Source of the DNA: Gliomastix tumulicola
Taxonomy: Eukaryota; Ascomycota; Sordariomycetes; Hypocreales; Bionectriaceae
Reading direction: 5' to 3'
DNA: 64,000 bases
Assembly: GCA_001599755.1 (NCBI GenBank)
Contig: BCHX01000008.1
Span: forward strand, 2,852,001-2,916,000
Shown: positions 46,147 through 56,600 of the stretch, in pieces
How positions within the stretch are numbered: position 1 is the stretch's first letter
Layout: the number at the start of each line of letters is the position of its first letter
The notes under the pieces: model-generated
What the model was told of the DNA's origin: nothing
The model's input: only the letters and a program-made list of their open reading frames with translations
The model's database searches: none
Position numbers and translations under genes: made by a program

Positions 46147-47283
46147 CTAGGGTATGATCTCCAAGTCTGACACGACGGGCCTGTGGTCGGACGTGCGGAT
46201 GTGGTCGTCGAAGACGTTGGGCAGCACGCCAAAGGTGGTGACGACGGCGGTGCGCGGCTCCCTGATGAAGAGGAAGTCGATGCGCGAGGGGCCCTCCATG
46301 GGCTCGCCGAAGCTGGTGTAGGTGAGCCGGTAGCCGTAGTGGTCGTCGACGGGGATGAGGTCCGAGACGTCGGACATGCCCGATCCCGGCGCAACCATGG
46401 TCTTGTAGGCGCCGTCGTCGGGCGTGCTGTTGAAGTCGCCGCCGACGAGGGCGACCGAGGGTGGGAACTTGCCCGCGCGCGACCATTCGTCGGCGAAGCG
46501 GATGAGAAGCTCGGCGCTGTGCTCGCGGGCCTTGACGCCGAGATGGTCAAAGTGCGTGCTCATGACGACGACGCGCGTGCCCGTCACGCGGTGCGAGAAC
46601 TCGCCCATGGTGACGATGCGGTTGAGCGCCGCGTCCCACCCGATGGATGGCACATGTGGCGTCTCGCTCAGCCAGCGCGTCTCGAAGCGCTCGACAGCCC
46701 AGGTGTCCGACCGATAGAAGATGGGCGAGAATTCGCCCTCGGTCGGGTCCTCGTCGCGGCCGCGCCCGATGTGCGACCACGCGGCGCCCAGACACGCCTG
46801 GATCTCATTGACCTGGTGGTAGAGCGCCTCCTGCAGACAGAGGAACGGGCTCTCGTGCCCGGCCGTGATGAATCGCAGCTGGGTGCAGAGCTTTGGCAGG
46901 CGGACGGACCACGGCCACTCGCCCTTCACAGGGTTGGTCGTGGCGTAACGTATGTTGTACGAGACGATGCGCAGTGGCAGCTTGGCCCCCTGCCCGCTGA
47001 TGTGCAGGTTCGGCGACGACGCCTGCTGCTGCTGCTCGGGGAGTTTGCGCTGGCCCATGTCTGCTGTGTCGGGGTCAGAGAGAGCGATCTGGTTCCTGGT
47101 GTTGATGTCAAGAGGAGGAGGTTGTTGTTCAGGGGTCCTCGGCTGCTGATGAGGGGTGCGGGGATGGCTCGTGCTGGACCAGGCGACGAGGAGACACAAG
47201 GCAAGGCAGACCGTCAGGATCAGGCGGAAGAGACTGGAGGACCGAGCTGCTCGTCTCCTCTCGGCGAAGGCAGGCAGAGCCAT
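46147..47283 (-). CDS. Membrane-anchored endonuclease/exonuclease/phosphatase family protein
   Basis: Single exon, 378 residues. A hydrophobic segment at about 18-38 after a basic N-terminus (ERRRAARSSS) predicts a signal anchor with the catalytic part on the lumenal or outer side. A Pro/Gln-rich linker follows. The EEP fold begins near 100 with the usual motifs in order: SYNIRY, CLQE (metal-binding Glu), STHFDHLG, GGDFNSTP (metal-binding Asp and Asn), RIDFLF and the C-terminal SDHRPV (catalytic His). The closest group is fungal secreted or membrane EEP proteins; the substrate could be nucleic acid or a phospholipid or inositol phosphate and cannot be decided from sequence. All catalytic motifs look intact. 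Confidence 0.92.
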   Translation of the reverse strand: MALPAFAERRRAARSSSLFRLILTVCLALCLLVAWSSTSHPRTPHQQPRTPEQQPPPLDINTRNQIALSDPDTADMGQRKLPEQQQQASSPNLHISGQGAKLPLRIVSYNIRYATTNPVKGEWPWSVRLPKLCTQLRFITAGHESPFLCLQEALYHQVNEIQACLGAAWSHIGRGRDEDPTEGEFSPIFYRSDTWAVERFETRWLSETPHVPSIGWDAALNRIVTMGEFSHRVTGTRVVVMSTHFDHLGVKAREHSAELLIRFADEWSRAGKFPPSVALVGGDFNSTPDDGAYKTMVAPGSGMSDVSDLIPVDDHYGYRLTYTSFGEPMEGPSRIDFLFIREPRTAVVTTFGVLPNVFDDHIRTSDHRPVVSDLEIIP

Positions 47284-50134
47284 GAAGAGAAGAGAGCAAA
47301 GGCGAATTAAATAGACCTGCTCTCAGGCTCGAATTTCTGCTGTTTCAACGAGCTGGACCTGTCGCCGACGAGGACACGATCACGTGTTAGTTCACTGGCA
47401 CCTTCCGCCATCGTCAGTGGACCGTGATTTCCCGATGCGGAGAGATCCAGTGTTTTTTCGGTTGACGGGTGCTTGTCGGCGAGGAAAGAGCCCGGCAGGG
47501 AGAGAAGGAAGGAGCAATGAATGAATTTTATTTCATTGTCCTCATTCTGGCACTTTCCCAGGACGCCGCGTGATCCCCAGCTCGTTCTCGGCGATCCTCC
47601 AAGGGACGTGGGAGAGGCGGCGTCGACCTCAATTGGGAAGAGAGACAAGACAGGCCCTCTCTTCCTCGCGATGGCTGCGAATACTGGCTCGTCTGCTACA
47701 CTCATTCTCTGCATCTTCACGCCGCACACGACTCCAGGGCTCTGAGCTATCTCTGTCTTCAAGATGGCTCCTTTCATACCTTACACTTCAAAGAAGGCCT
47801 CGGGTCGACTCGGGCTGGCACAAGAGCAAGACAATGGCCTCAACATCACGGAAAATCTCGCTACCAGCCCAAAATGGTGGCATTTTGCGTGTTCCGGACA
47901 TTGCGAGCCGCGCCGCCATGACCAAGCCCAGACCACTTGGAAAGACATTTTCAGCAGACTGAGATCCTTCATTGATAAGCAAGAAAAGATTGTTTCAACA
48001 ATCAATGCGTACCATCCAGCGGGCATGGTCTATCAAGATCGGGGCTGGTATGTCTCGACGGGCAGGCCGATGCGTCAGCCGCATTCCAAATCCATCCTCA
48101 CAATCTCACCGGATAGGGGTATCGTGTCGAGACTTGGGACGGTAAGACAGAGCGAGACCTACCCCAGCTCGCGTGGCTCCCGTCCATCTGTGACACGGGA
48201 TGCCAGAACGGATGTGTCCTTGTGCATTCCAACCATCTCGGCACCGATGCCCGGTGAGCTCGGTTGCAACACGTGGAGAGTCAATTCCAACAACACTCAG
48301 CTTACATGGGCCTCGTCTGCGATGGTCTGTTTGGTCTTGAGACAATTCCATGCAATTCCACGCGCTGACGAGACGGTCGGCACGGGCTCGAGCCAGCCCG
48401 TGAATGCACACACCTGTCAAGTGTCAGGGAAGATCCCAACATTTTTGGGGACGATATTAGGCCTTTGGAATCTTAGGGCTTACCATGACGAGGCAGAAAG
48501 ATAACAGCTGACGTGACACAGCACTAACGGCGTGGCTTGCGACCGAACTGGTGTGAAGCTGCATCGGTCTCCCAGAGTGACCTCGGGAGACCTTGGGGGA
48601 CTTGTCGATACTTGGCCTTCAGCCAGCCATCGGCTCCGCGTTTGAACCTGTTTTAGTCCAAAACTGGTGGTCATGCGGAGAAGCCTGTCCATTTATTGAT
48701 TTTTCCCGAGCCCGGGTGTGGTGTCCAGGCCCGGGGGGGCATTGCATGTGTTCTGGATTGCAAGGACCTCGGACTTTGCATCCTACCGGCCAATATACTG
48801 TTGGCTATCGACTCGTACGGCACGGCCGATGAGAGGTGGGCAGCATGAGCCCTGTCTTCTCTTCTCGCCTATCAATAGCAGCCACACCCACAGGTACAAG
48901 GTACCTCTTACGACTGCACACCAACAAGGGAACGCGCATCTGGGAACGGGTTGTCACATTGTGATCAGGGTCTGGTGATCAGGGTCTGTTCACATCCGAC
49001 CTTCCCATCGCGATCGACAGCATCAACAACTCGACTTGGACAGGAACGAGGGACAATATGCAAGGCACCGGATGCATCGCCAGACTTGTTTTTCGGCATG
49101 ATGCTGGAACGAATCCGATCTGAAGAATATTGCTCGATCCCAATATGCATCATGCAGATGGCATTCTTCATGAGGCTAACAGGGCATGACCAATCATCCC
49201 CACCGAGGCTGGTAGCCAAGCACGACTACTACCGTGCCCAGGACCCCCACTGATCCGAGATAACGACCAAAAGCTCCGGCCTAGAGTCAGATGGTCTTGC
49301 TAATGGTGGCATCCCTGTCTCAGCTTACGAGCTGATATGCCAGTGACAAGAGAGAGAAAAAAGGGCGCGATATGCGCTTCTCGCTAGGTGGGATGTGATG
49401 AGACGTGAAGGAAGGTGTTATTGAATGCAGGTTCGTCTCCCCACTGACGGGCTGCCCATTCTAGACCCGGCGCCACACATGACTGAGCCAATACTTGAGA
49501 TACCACATTCTACATGGACTGGCATGTCAGAAATGCAGTCATAGCACTGAAACCCTTGGGCTAGCTGCTGGCCTCCGCCCCTCCCTAACGCCTTCACGTG
49601 TGCAGGGTCTACAGGGTTGCCCGCCCGTCAGCCAATGAGCTCGCTTCTCGCTCCTCACAAGGCAGCCATCCATGGGGCATGACTGGGCCATGACTGCGAC
49701 ATAGCCATCAGCCATTCGCAATCAGTTTGCGCAGCCTTGCATAATGGTGTACGGCAAGTCCTACTCTGATGCCTGCTCCTACCGATATGGCACGCACGCC
49801 CTGCCTCCGATCAACTATATATGACATGCCCCCCGCCAGGCTCTTTGGTTTGATATCTGACCTGTCCCATCTCATTCTTCGCTTCATCCTTCCTCCTTTA
49901 ATTATTTTCTTCTATGTCATGGTGGGCTACAACGTCTTCACTCGTTGATCCGCATACTGTCTTTTTCCCATCCCGTTGAGCCAGGGTTTCTAGCATCAAG
50001 TCTTCCCAGTATTGCCCACCGTGGCTCTGTGGAAATATTCTCGGAGGCATCGATCCTCTCGGGCTCCTTCGACAGATCATAATCGAAGCAGACCATACGT
50101 ACATTTTCTTTATCCCCCCGATCCTCCAGACACC
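47284..50134. other. Intergenic region between divergent genes
   Basis: Promoters of the EEP gene (minus) and the small disordered protein (plus). A 246-codon ATG-initiated frame at 47764-48504 is open but has mixed third positions and no motif. An imperfect tandem of GATCAGGGTCTG occurs near 48962-48990. A TATA-like CTATATATG is near 49816, about 320 bp before the next start codon. Confidence 0.45.
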
Positions 50135-50896
50135 ATGCCTACGGAGTCTGAGATGCGGTCTCGTAGAGACTCGTGGCCCCCGACCCTCGTCCATTTGGAG
50201 CCCCCTAGACTGACCAAGGACGGCGAGCCACGACCACTTCTGGAGATCGACGACGACGACGACCCTCTCACCTACTTTCTCACACCAGCACCGCCCTATG
50301 AGGACCAGGAAGGCGACCACGACATGATGGACTTCGATGCCGGGATCGAGGATCCCAGCCAGCCCAGGACGATTGTCCGCAGCGTCAGCCCCTCGACCCT
50401 TGACGGACTCCGGAAGCCGCCAAGCAGAGACCGCTCCGTGTCTCCGGATCTTGACTCCGACATGGCTTCTCCCGACGAAGATGACGAAGAGTACATCCGA
50501 TTCTCTCCCGACAGTAGACACTCGTCATTCCGGGACCTTTACATCGACGGCCTCGGTCAGCGCCCGGAGAGCCCCGTCTTTGGCGGTCGCAGCACAAACG
50601 CCCTCCTCTCTCCGGCTTCATTCGCCTCTCCCCCACCCACCAGAGCCCGACCTCAACCAGCTATCCGCGTCGGACGTGCGCGAAGCTCGTCTATTCGATC
50701 TAGGCCTACCCATCTCTGGAGAGAGCCGAGCCCAGATGTGTGGTCGATCGAGGAGGAGACAGAGGAAGACATGGACGAGGCAGGACAGAACATGAGCGAG
50801 AAGAAGAGCTCCCACTTAGATCAGAAGGCTGCAAAGCCAAAGAAGAAGGTGCGATTTGTCCTCCCAGAAGAGGAGTGGCAGTCCACCCTCGAGTGA
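50135..50896 (+). CDS. Small disordered protein with PP1-docking-like motif
   Basis: 253 residues from the ATG at 50135 (MPTESEMRSRRDSWPPTLVH). The frame is open further upstream, but that part overlaps leader-like sequence. The chain is rich in Ser, Pro, Asp and Glu and probably disordered, with an acidic run at about 39-43, SP/TP-rich segments that could be phosphorylated, and RSSSIRSRP-type basic sites. Near the C-terminus, KKKVRF (KVRF at 238-241) followed by VLPEEEW fits the RVxF motif by which regulators bind protein phosphatase 1. No catalytic domain is visible. A PP1 regulatory role is inference; the family is otherwise unknown to me. Confidence 0.75.
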   Translation: MPTESEMRSRRDSWPPTLVHLEPPRLTKDGEPRPLLEIDDDDDPLTYFLTPAPPYEDQEGDHDMMDFDAGIEDPSQPRTIVRSVSPSTLDGLRKPPSRDRSVSPDLDSDMASPDEDDEEYIRFSPDSRHSSFRDLYIDGLGQRPESPVFGGRSTNALLSPASFASPPPTRARPQPAIRVGRARSSSIRSRPTHLWREPSPDVWSIEEETEEDMDEAGQNMSEKKSSHLDQKAAKPKKKVRFVLPEEEWQSTLE

Positions 50897-53606
50897 TTAC
50901 TTTCACCGACTACTCTACTTTATTCATTCACTGGCGTTTTATCGGTATTGGGGTTATTTGTTCCAGGCAGGCGGCGTTTTGGGGCTGGTACTTCACAGGG
51001 CAGACTATTGCTTAATAGGTCGGGGGCTTCATTTTGGATCAGGCATACACGGTTTGGATTGCATTTCAGGAGTTGAGAGGGTCGGCGTTCTTCATTCAGC
51101 TTTCTTATTATTCCCCTACTTCCATAGCTCATTCTAGGGCCGGTCCCATTCATCACCATTGCCGTATGGCAATGTGAACACAATGGATATCAATCACATT
51201 TAGCTTGCTCTCTCTTCTCGCAGGTGATCCTTCCTCGCGTATCTGGGTGGTGTTACTCAGACCGACGATCAAGTACCGGGTGTAGCCCCTCTTGTTCTTG
51301 GGGAGCTAAAAATGGTCATATGGTGCAAAGTCGCACTGGAGATGGTGTGGCGCGAACGGTGAGGGGAGGGCGGAGGAGAACCAACGGGCGACAAGGGTCT
51401 GGAGAAGATGGTGTGTAAGAGGCATCGTATCATGTCATTCTGCGCACTTCAGCTGGTCAAGGGACGCCCGCGAAGTCCGTTCTCAGCCAACGCTCGCCAC
51501 CAAAAGTCCTCCTCCACACATTCCTGCCCCCAGGAGGCACGGCTGTTGCAGGAACGAGAGGGGATAACGACGTTGAGCCTGGTCAGCCGGTGCATGGTCG
51601 CACTGAGGGAAGACCTTGGCAGACGGACACGGGATGTCGTCGTCGATACTACGGTAGTGATAGTGATACGATAAGGAGCATACGTGTGGTGATCCCTTAG
51701 CTCGTGTACTCGTCGGTGCGGAGTATTGGGACTGCCCGCAGATCCCGGGATACGACCTTCTTTACTTGATGTGCTCGTACTCGCAGACGGCTGACATTAG
51801 CATCCCGTAGTATCGGATGGATAATTATGCGATGGTTCCATTTCGAGCTGGCTGCATATTACTTATCGGCGCTGACTGGTGATCGGGAAATAAGCACGAA
51901 TCGTCACCCACCTCTCCTTGAGATACCAGCAGAGCTGAGAATCGAGGCCGTGATATTGAAGATGGGGTGCTAGAGAGAGCCATGGATGATTTCCTTGGAC
52001 AAGACAGCAAAGACGAGGAAAAATCGAGATTCGGATCGCACTGGCAAGGATGTCCTTGTTTTCTGGCGGGCAGCTGGCAGCTGGCTCGGGGGGGCTTCCC
52101 TGCTTTTTGGGCGCAGATTCCTGATTCTCGTGATCTCTCAGGCCTTGACATGAGGCTTATTCTTTATTCTACGAGCAGTAGGTCAGGTAGAGGACTAGGG
52201 GAGGTAGCGGGGAGGCCTCATGATGATGGTGTCTCGGCCTAATCTGAGGTGTTGCGTGTTGAAGCCTCGTCAGTTGGACTTTTGATTGGTGATGACGCTG
52301 ACGGGAGGCACAAGCGGTGGTAAATAGTGGGACAGATGCAGTCATGAATAGAGTCGCCAACTGTTTGTCTTTTATTAACAGGTGCTATTGTCCCGTCCAC
52401 GGGTGCTGTAGCCTGTGCTGATAGGCCCTGCAGGTGCCCCGCCTTCGGCCTGTAGTGGAGGACAAGCCCCTGTAGCCAATCCCTGTCCTGTCCGAGAGGC
52501 GCTAATGCCACGGGCTCCCGAATAAGCTTGTCTGTGTTGTGCATTGACCAAGGATTTGTTTACCAGGTCTCCATTGGTTACTGTGGCATCCAGCTGGCTT
52601 AGCCCGCCCCTCGAATCCAGGACCCGGCTCGGCCTCGGGATAGACTCAATGCAAGATGCAAGCGACGCCTACAGCCTCGAAGACCAAGGAAAGGTAGTAC
52701 CTAGCCTGCTGTAATCCTGTTGGCTTGTGCAGATGCAGGTGCAGCCCCGGTAGGTTTGCGTCAGGTACAGGGGAAAATAGGCACGAGTCCCGTTTGGGCA
52801 GAGACAGGACAGGACGCTTTCTCTTACAGAGCCCGTCCATGTCTGTCCCGTCCTCCCATTACCTACCACACTGGCAGTCAACCACTAGCGCTTGTAGACC
52901 TGTTTACTCCGTCAGCCGCGTCCCTCCATCGCATAACAAACTCAAGCAACACTCGTTCTCTGCTCTGTATTTTCCATCTGCACAATTATAATACCTGCAT
53001 AGCAGTGCAGACATACGGTGGGAATCCCTGCACGACGTACGTATACTTTTTTTTGTCTCTTACCGCCCAAACGTGCCAACACATTGGTGGGTGCCGGAAA
53101 CCTAAAAGTCAACAAAAGCTAATTCTGGACAGTCGCAGCTTCCACCTTGCGCCGCCTTTCCCTCTTACAGCTCCGCGAACCAGGAGCTTTTTCTATTTCG
53201 ACTCCGTCGCTCGTTTCTGGCTGCCCGAAAGCTTTGTCAATTCTAATTTCGGGGTGCCTGCCTTTTATATTCGCCCCATCTCGAGCTGCATACGATACCA
53301 GTGCTGGGGTCTTACACGAGGACGAGGACGGACACGACGAAACGAGACGAGACGATTGGTGACGAGCTGGCACACTTGTTGTCTGGGAACACGGAACGGC
53401 CCTTTCGTTATACATCCGGTCACCAACGAATCGCAGCATGCGCTGGAGCTGAAAGCAACGACTTGCCAACACATCATCGCCGCCCAACATCTCCCGGTCC
53501 ACACCTTCCCCCCCTGACCGGCCGCCACGATTTGTCGAGAACACTCCTCCTGCCGGGCTGCGGGTGCTGACACGCATGCCCGTCTGAAACGACGAGCGAG
53601 GGAACC
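50897..53606. other. Intergenic region upstream of the 1964-residue gene
   Basis: Includes the 3' UTR of the previous gene and the promoter and leader of the next. Two short upstream ORFs lie near the start codon. No other gene supported. Confidence 0.5.
53438..53587 (+). promoter_or_regulatory. Two short upstream ORFs in the leader
   Basis: ATG-CGC-TGG-AGC-TGA at 53438-53452 and ATG-CCC-GTC-TGA at 53576-53587, the second ending 19 nt before the main start codon. They count as upstream ORFs only if transcription starts before them. Confidence 0.4.
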
Positions 53607-56600
53607 ATGCCTTCCAACGATGACGACACGCCTGCCGAGCCCGTCACCCCGGCCAAGCCCGCGGTGAAGAGGGACGGGTCGGCCCCCTCGACGCCCAAGT
53701 CTGCTCCTGCAGCCACCACCACATCCAGCACGAGCGCGGACGGCACGCCTACCACGACGAGACCGAGATCGAACTCCAAAAAGCCGCCGGAGCCGCCGAC
53801 CCTGCTGACCGATTTCTTCAAGGGGCGGCCGTCGCCGGCGAGGATCGCGGCCGAGCGGGAGAGGCGGAAGAGCCTCGAGGCGATGAAGGCCGAGATGCGG
53901 CACGAGATGCGGCAGAGCGCGGTGCGGAGGGTCCAGCCGCCTGGTGGCGTACGCGACAGGGTCAAGGCGTGGCAGAAGGCGAACGCGGCAGCCGCGGTGA
54001 ACAATAGTGGTGGGCAGGCGGTCGACGACGCGGCGACGGAGCCGACGGAGGTGGCGTTCGACGAGGAGGATTTCGTGAGTGTCACCGAGGAGGACCGCGT
54101 GCGGATCAAGATGCGGCAGAAGAAGAAGAACAACGGGCTGAAGGTCAAGTCGCCCGACGAAGCCAAGGCGGCGGCCAAGGAAGCAGCGGACGACAAGGGG
54201 ACGGACAGCGACGGGTCGAAGCTACCTCCTAAGAAGAGGGTCGTTAGCGACGAGCACTGGCGCGAGAGGAGGAGCTCCCCGCGGCGTCTGTCGCCGACGA
54301 GACGCGTGTCGCCCAAGATGAGGAGCTCGCCCTCGGGCGGCGCGAGGATACCGAAGGACTTCACGACGCAGTCGGCGCCGCACCCCAACGTGTCGAACAA
54401 GATCAAGACGTGGGCGGCCAAGGTGGAGATCCCCGACACGCCGCCGCCGCGGAGCTACCGGTCGTCCAAGTCGCGGGGGGCGAGCAGCGCGCGGTCCGAG
54501 GGCGCGGAGACGGAAAGGGAGGTCCTTAGTGAGGCCGGCTCCCGGGGCTCCAGCCAGAACACCGCCAGGCTGTCGCGGCGCGTCAAGTCGGACAGGGGCG
54601 ACGACGGGATCCGGATCAGGCCCGTCCGGAAGAAGAAGCTCGTGGACGACGACGGCATCAGGATCATACCCTCCGACCCGGGCACGGACGACAACTCTAG
54701 CAGATCACAGTCGAGATCTGTGTCCAGGTCTGCGGAGAAGAGCGTGGCACGCCATGATGATGATGGGATAAGGGTGCGGCCAGTCAGTGCAGCGACGACA
54801 GGCGAGACTCTCCAGGCAAAGGCCACCAAGAACAGATCGCGGGAGAGGAGCAAGACCCTGCCTTCGGAGGCCCCGACGTCCTCGGTAGACGATATCGTTG
54901 TCATCGAGGAGTCGGAGCTATCCCAGACCACCGCATGCACGAAAGATACCCGATCGTCTAGGTCTGATGATATCGTAGTCACAGAGGATCCGGAGTCTGT
55001 TGTCGACACCCCCACGAAGCGGAAACCATCGAAATCCCGGCCCAGCGTCAAGGAGCGAGAGAGACCAAAGAGCTACCACGCGCGGTCCAGGACGAGGGAG
55101 GACTCTTCTTGGATTGACGAAGGCAGGTCTACCGTGGGAGCGTCCCAGCTGCTGGGATCAGACCTCTCATCCAGCATTGCCAACAAGTCTGTTGCTGATC
55201 TCCCTGGAGAGATCCCGTTTGGCCACTCTGCCTTCAGTGAGCTCGATCTGCCACTGGACGGTGGCGTAGGCCGGAGCCGGCCCAAGAGGATGCCTAAGCC
55301 TGAGCGGAACTCGAGTCTGCCTGGCGTTGGTGTCTTCAAGAAGGTGATGGAGGAGGGCAAGAAGATTATCCAAGATATCAACGAACCGCCGAGGCCACCG
55401 CCTGCTAATAATCCCCCGAGCATTGAGAAGTGGCTCAACAACACTGTCGATCCCTTTGTCGACGAGTCCAAGACGGCTGACTCAACACCTGCGAATCCGG
55501 CGCCTTCACCATCTAATGATCATATCAAGGCTTCGACGCCCGACATGTACGCGTCGAGGGAGAAAGAGACGCCCGCGAATACACACTCGCGGAAACCGTC
55601 CACACACGAGAGCAAACCAAACAAGCGTCCATCTCCAAAGGCAGAGGCGACGCCTAGCCCGCCGAAATCACCACGATCCGCAGAGAAGAGCGAACTGAGT
55701 GAAGCCACAACGGCGGAAACGGCCGCGAATGAGAAGACTCCCGACTCGCCAGGTCTTAGAAGGAGACGGGCCACTAGAAGTCAAACGTCTCCCATCAAGG
55801 CAGGCGGCAAACGACCATTCCTTGGGATGCTCAAGGAGGCATTCCAGGGCGAGTCTGGCGGGTACAAGAAACCACCCATCAGCTACCAGAGCCATGAGGA
55901 GCGTCGATATAATGACGACGACGACGAACATTATGATGATGATGACGACTATTCCGAAGACCGGACCGTGACGTCTGGATATGACTCCAGGCTCAGCTCC
56001 GCCTATGACGACGCACGAACGAGATCAGATTTGAGTGCCGACGTGGCAGAACCGACAACGCCGCGAATGGCTGGCCCTCGCTTCCGACCGCCAACGAGCG
56101 GCAATCACGAGCTCTCGACTATATTGTCGGAAGAGAGTTCTAGCGCCGTGGAATCAGATATGACGTCTGATGTATCCCAATCAACCCTGACCCAGTCGAC
56201 AACCTTGACGAAAGCTAGTGAGCGGTCAAGGTCGAAGTCAGGGAACCACGCACCAGGCCTAAAGCGGCGCCTCACCAAGCACTCGGACTTGATGTCCGTC
56301 TTGTCTCTACCAGACGACAAGAACATTCCGACCGCCATCAGGAGCTCCCGGTCGCGGCCGAGTTTGCGGAAACAACGTGGCGGTGCTGAAGGCGTAACTG
56401 GCGAGGAGTTGCTGAGGGAGTTCCTCGATGATGAAGAACTGTACTCCCGAGAGCTGAAGACTCTAGTTGATGGCGTCGTGCCCGTTCTTCTGAAGCATGT
56501 CGTGCAAGATGATTCGACGCCGACTGATCTGTTCAATTCAACGTCTCCTGACCAGTCGAAGTCGGTTGTCAGCATGGGTGTTGCGTTGGAAAAGCTGAGA

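Noticed and set aside
47764..48504. ATG-initiated open frame of 246 codons
   Set aside because: Third positions are mixed, unlike the GC-rich third positions of neighbouring genes; no domain, hydrophobic segment or splice structure. Likely a chance frame.
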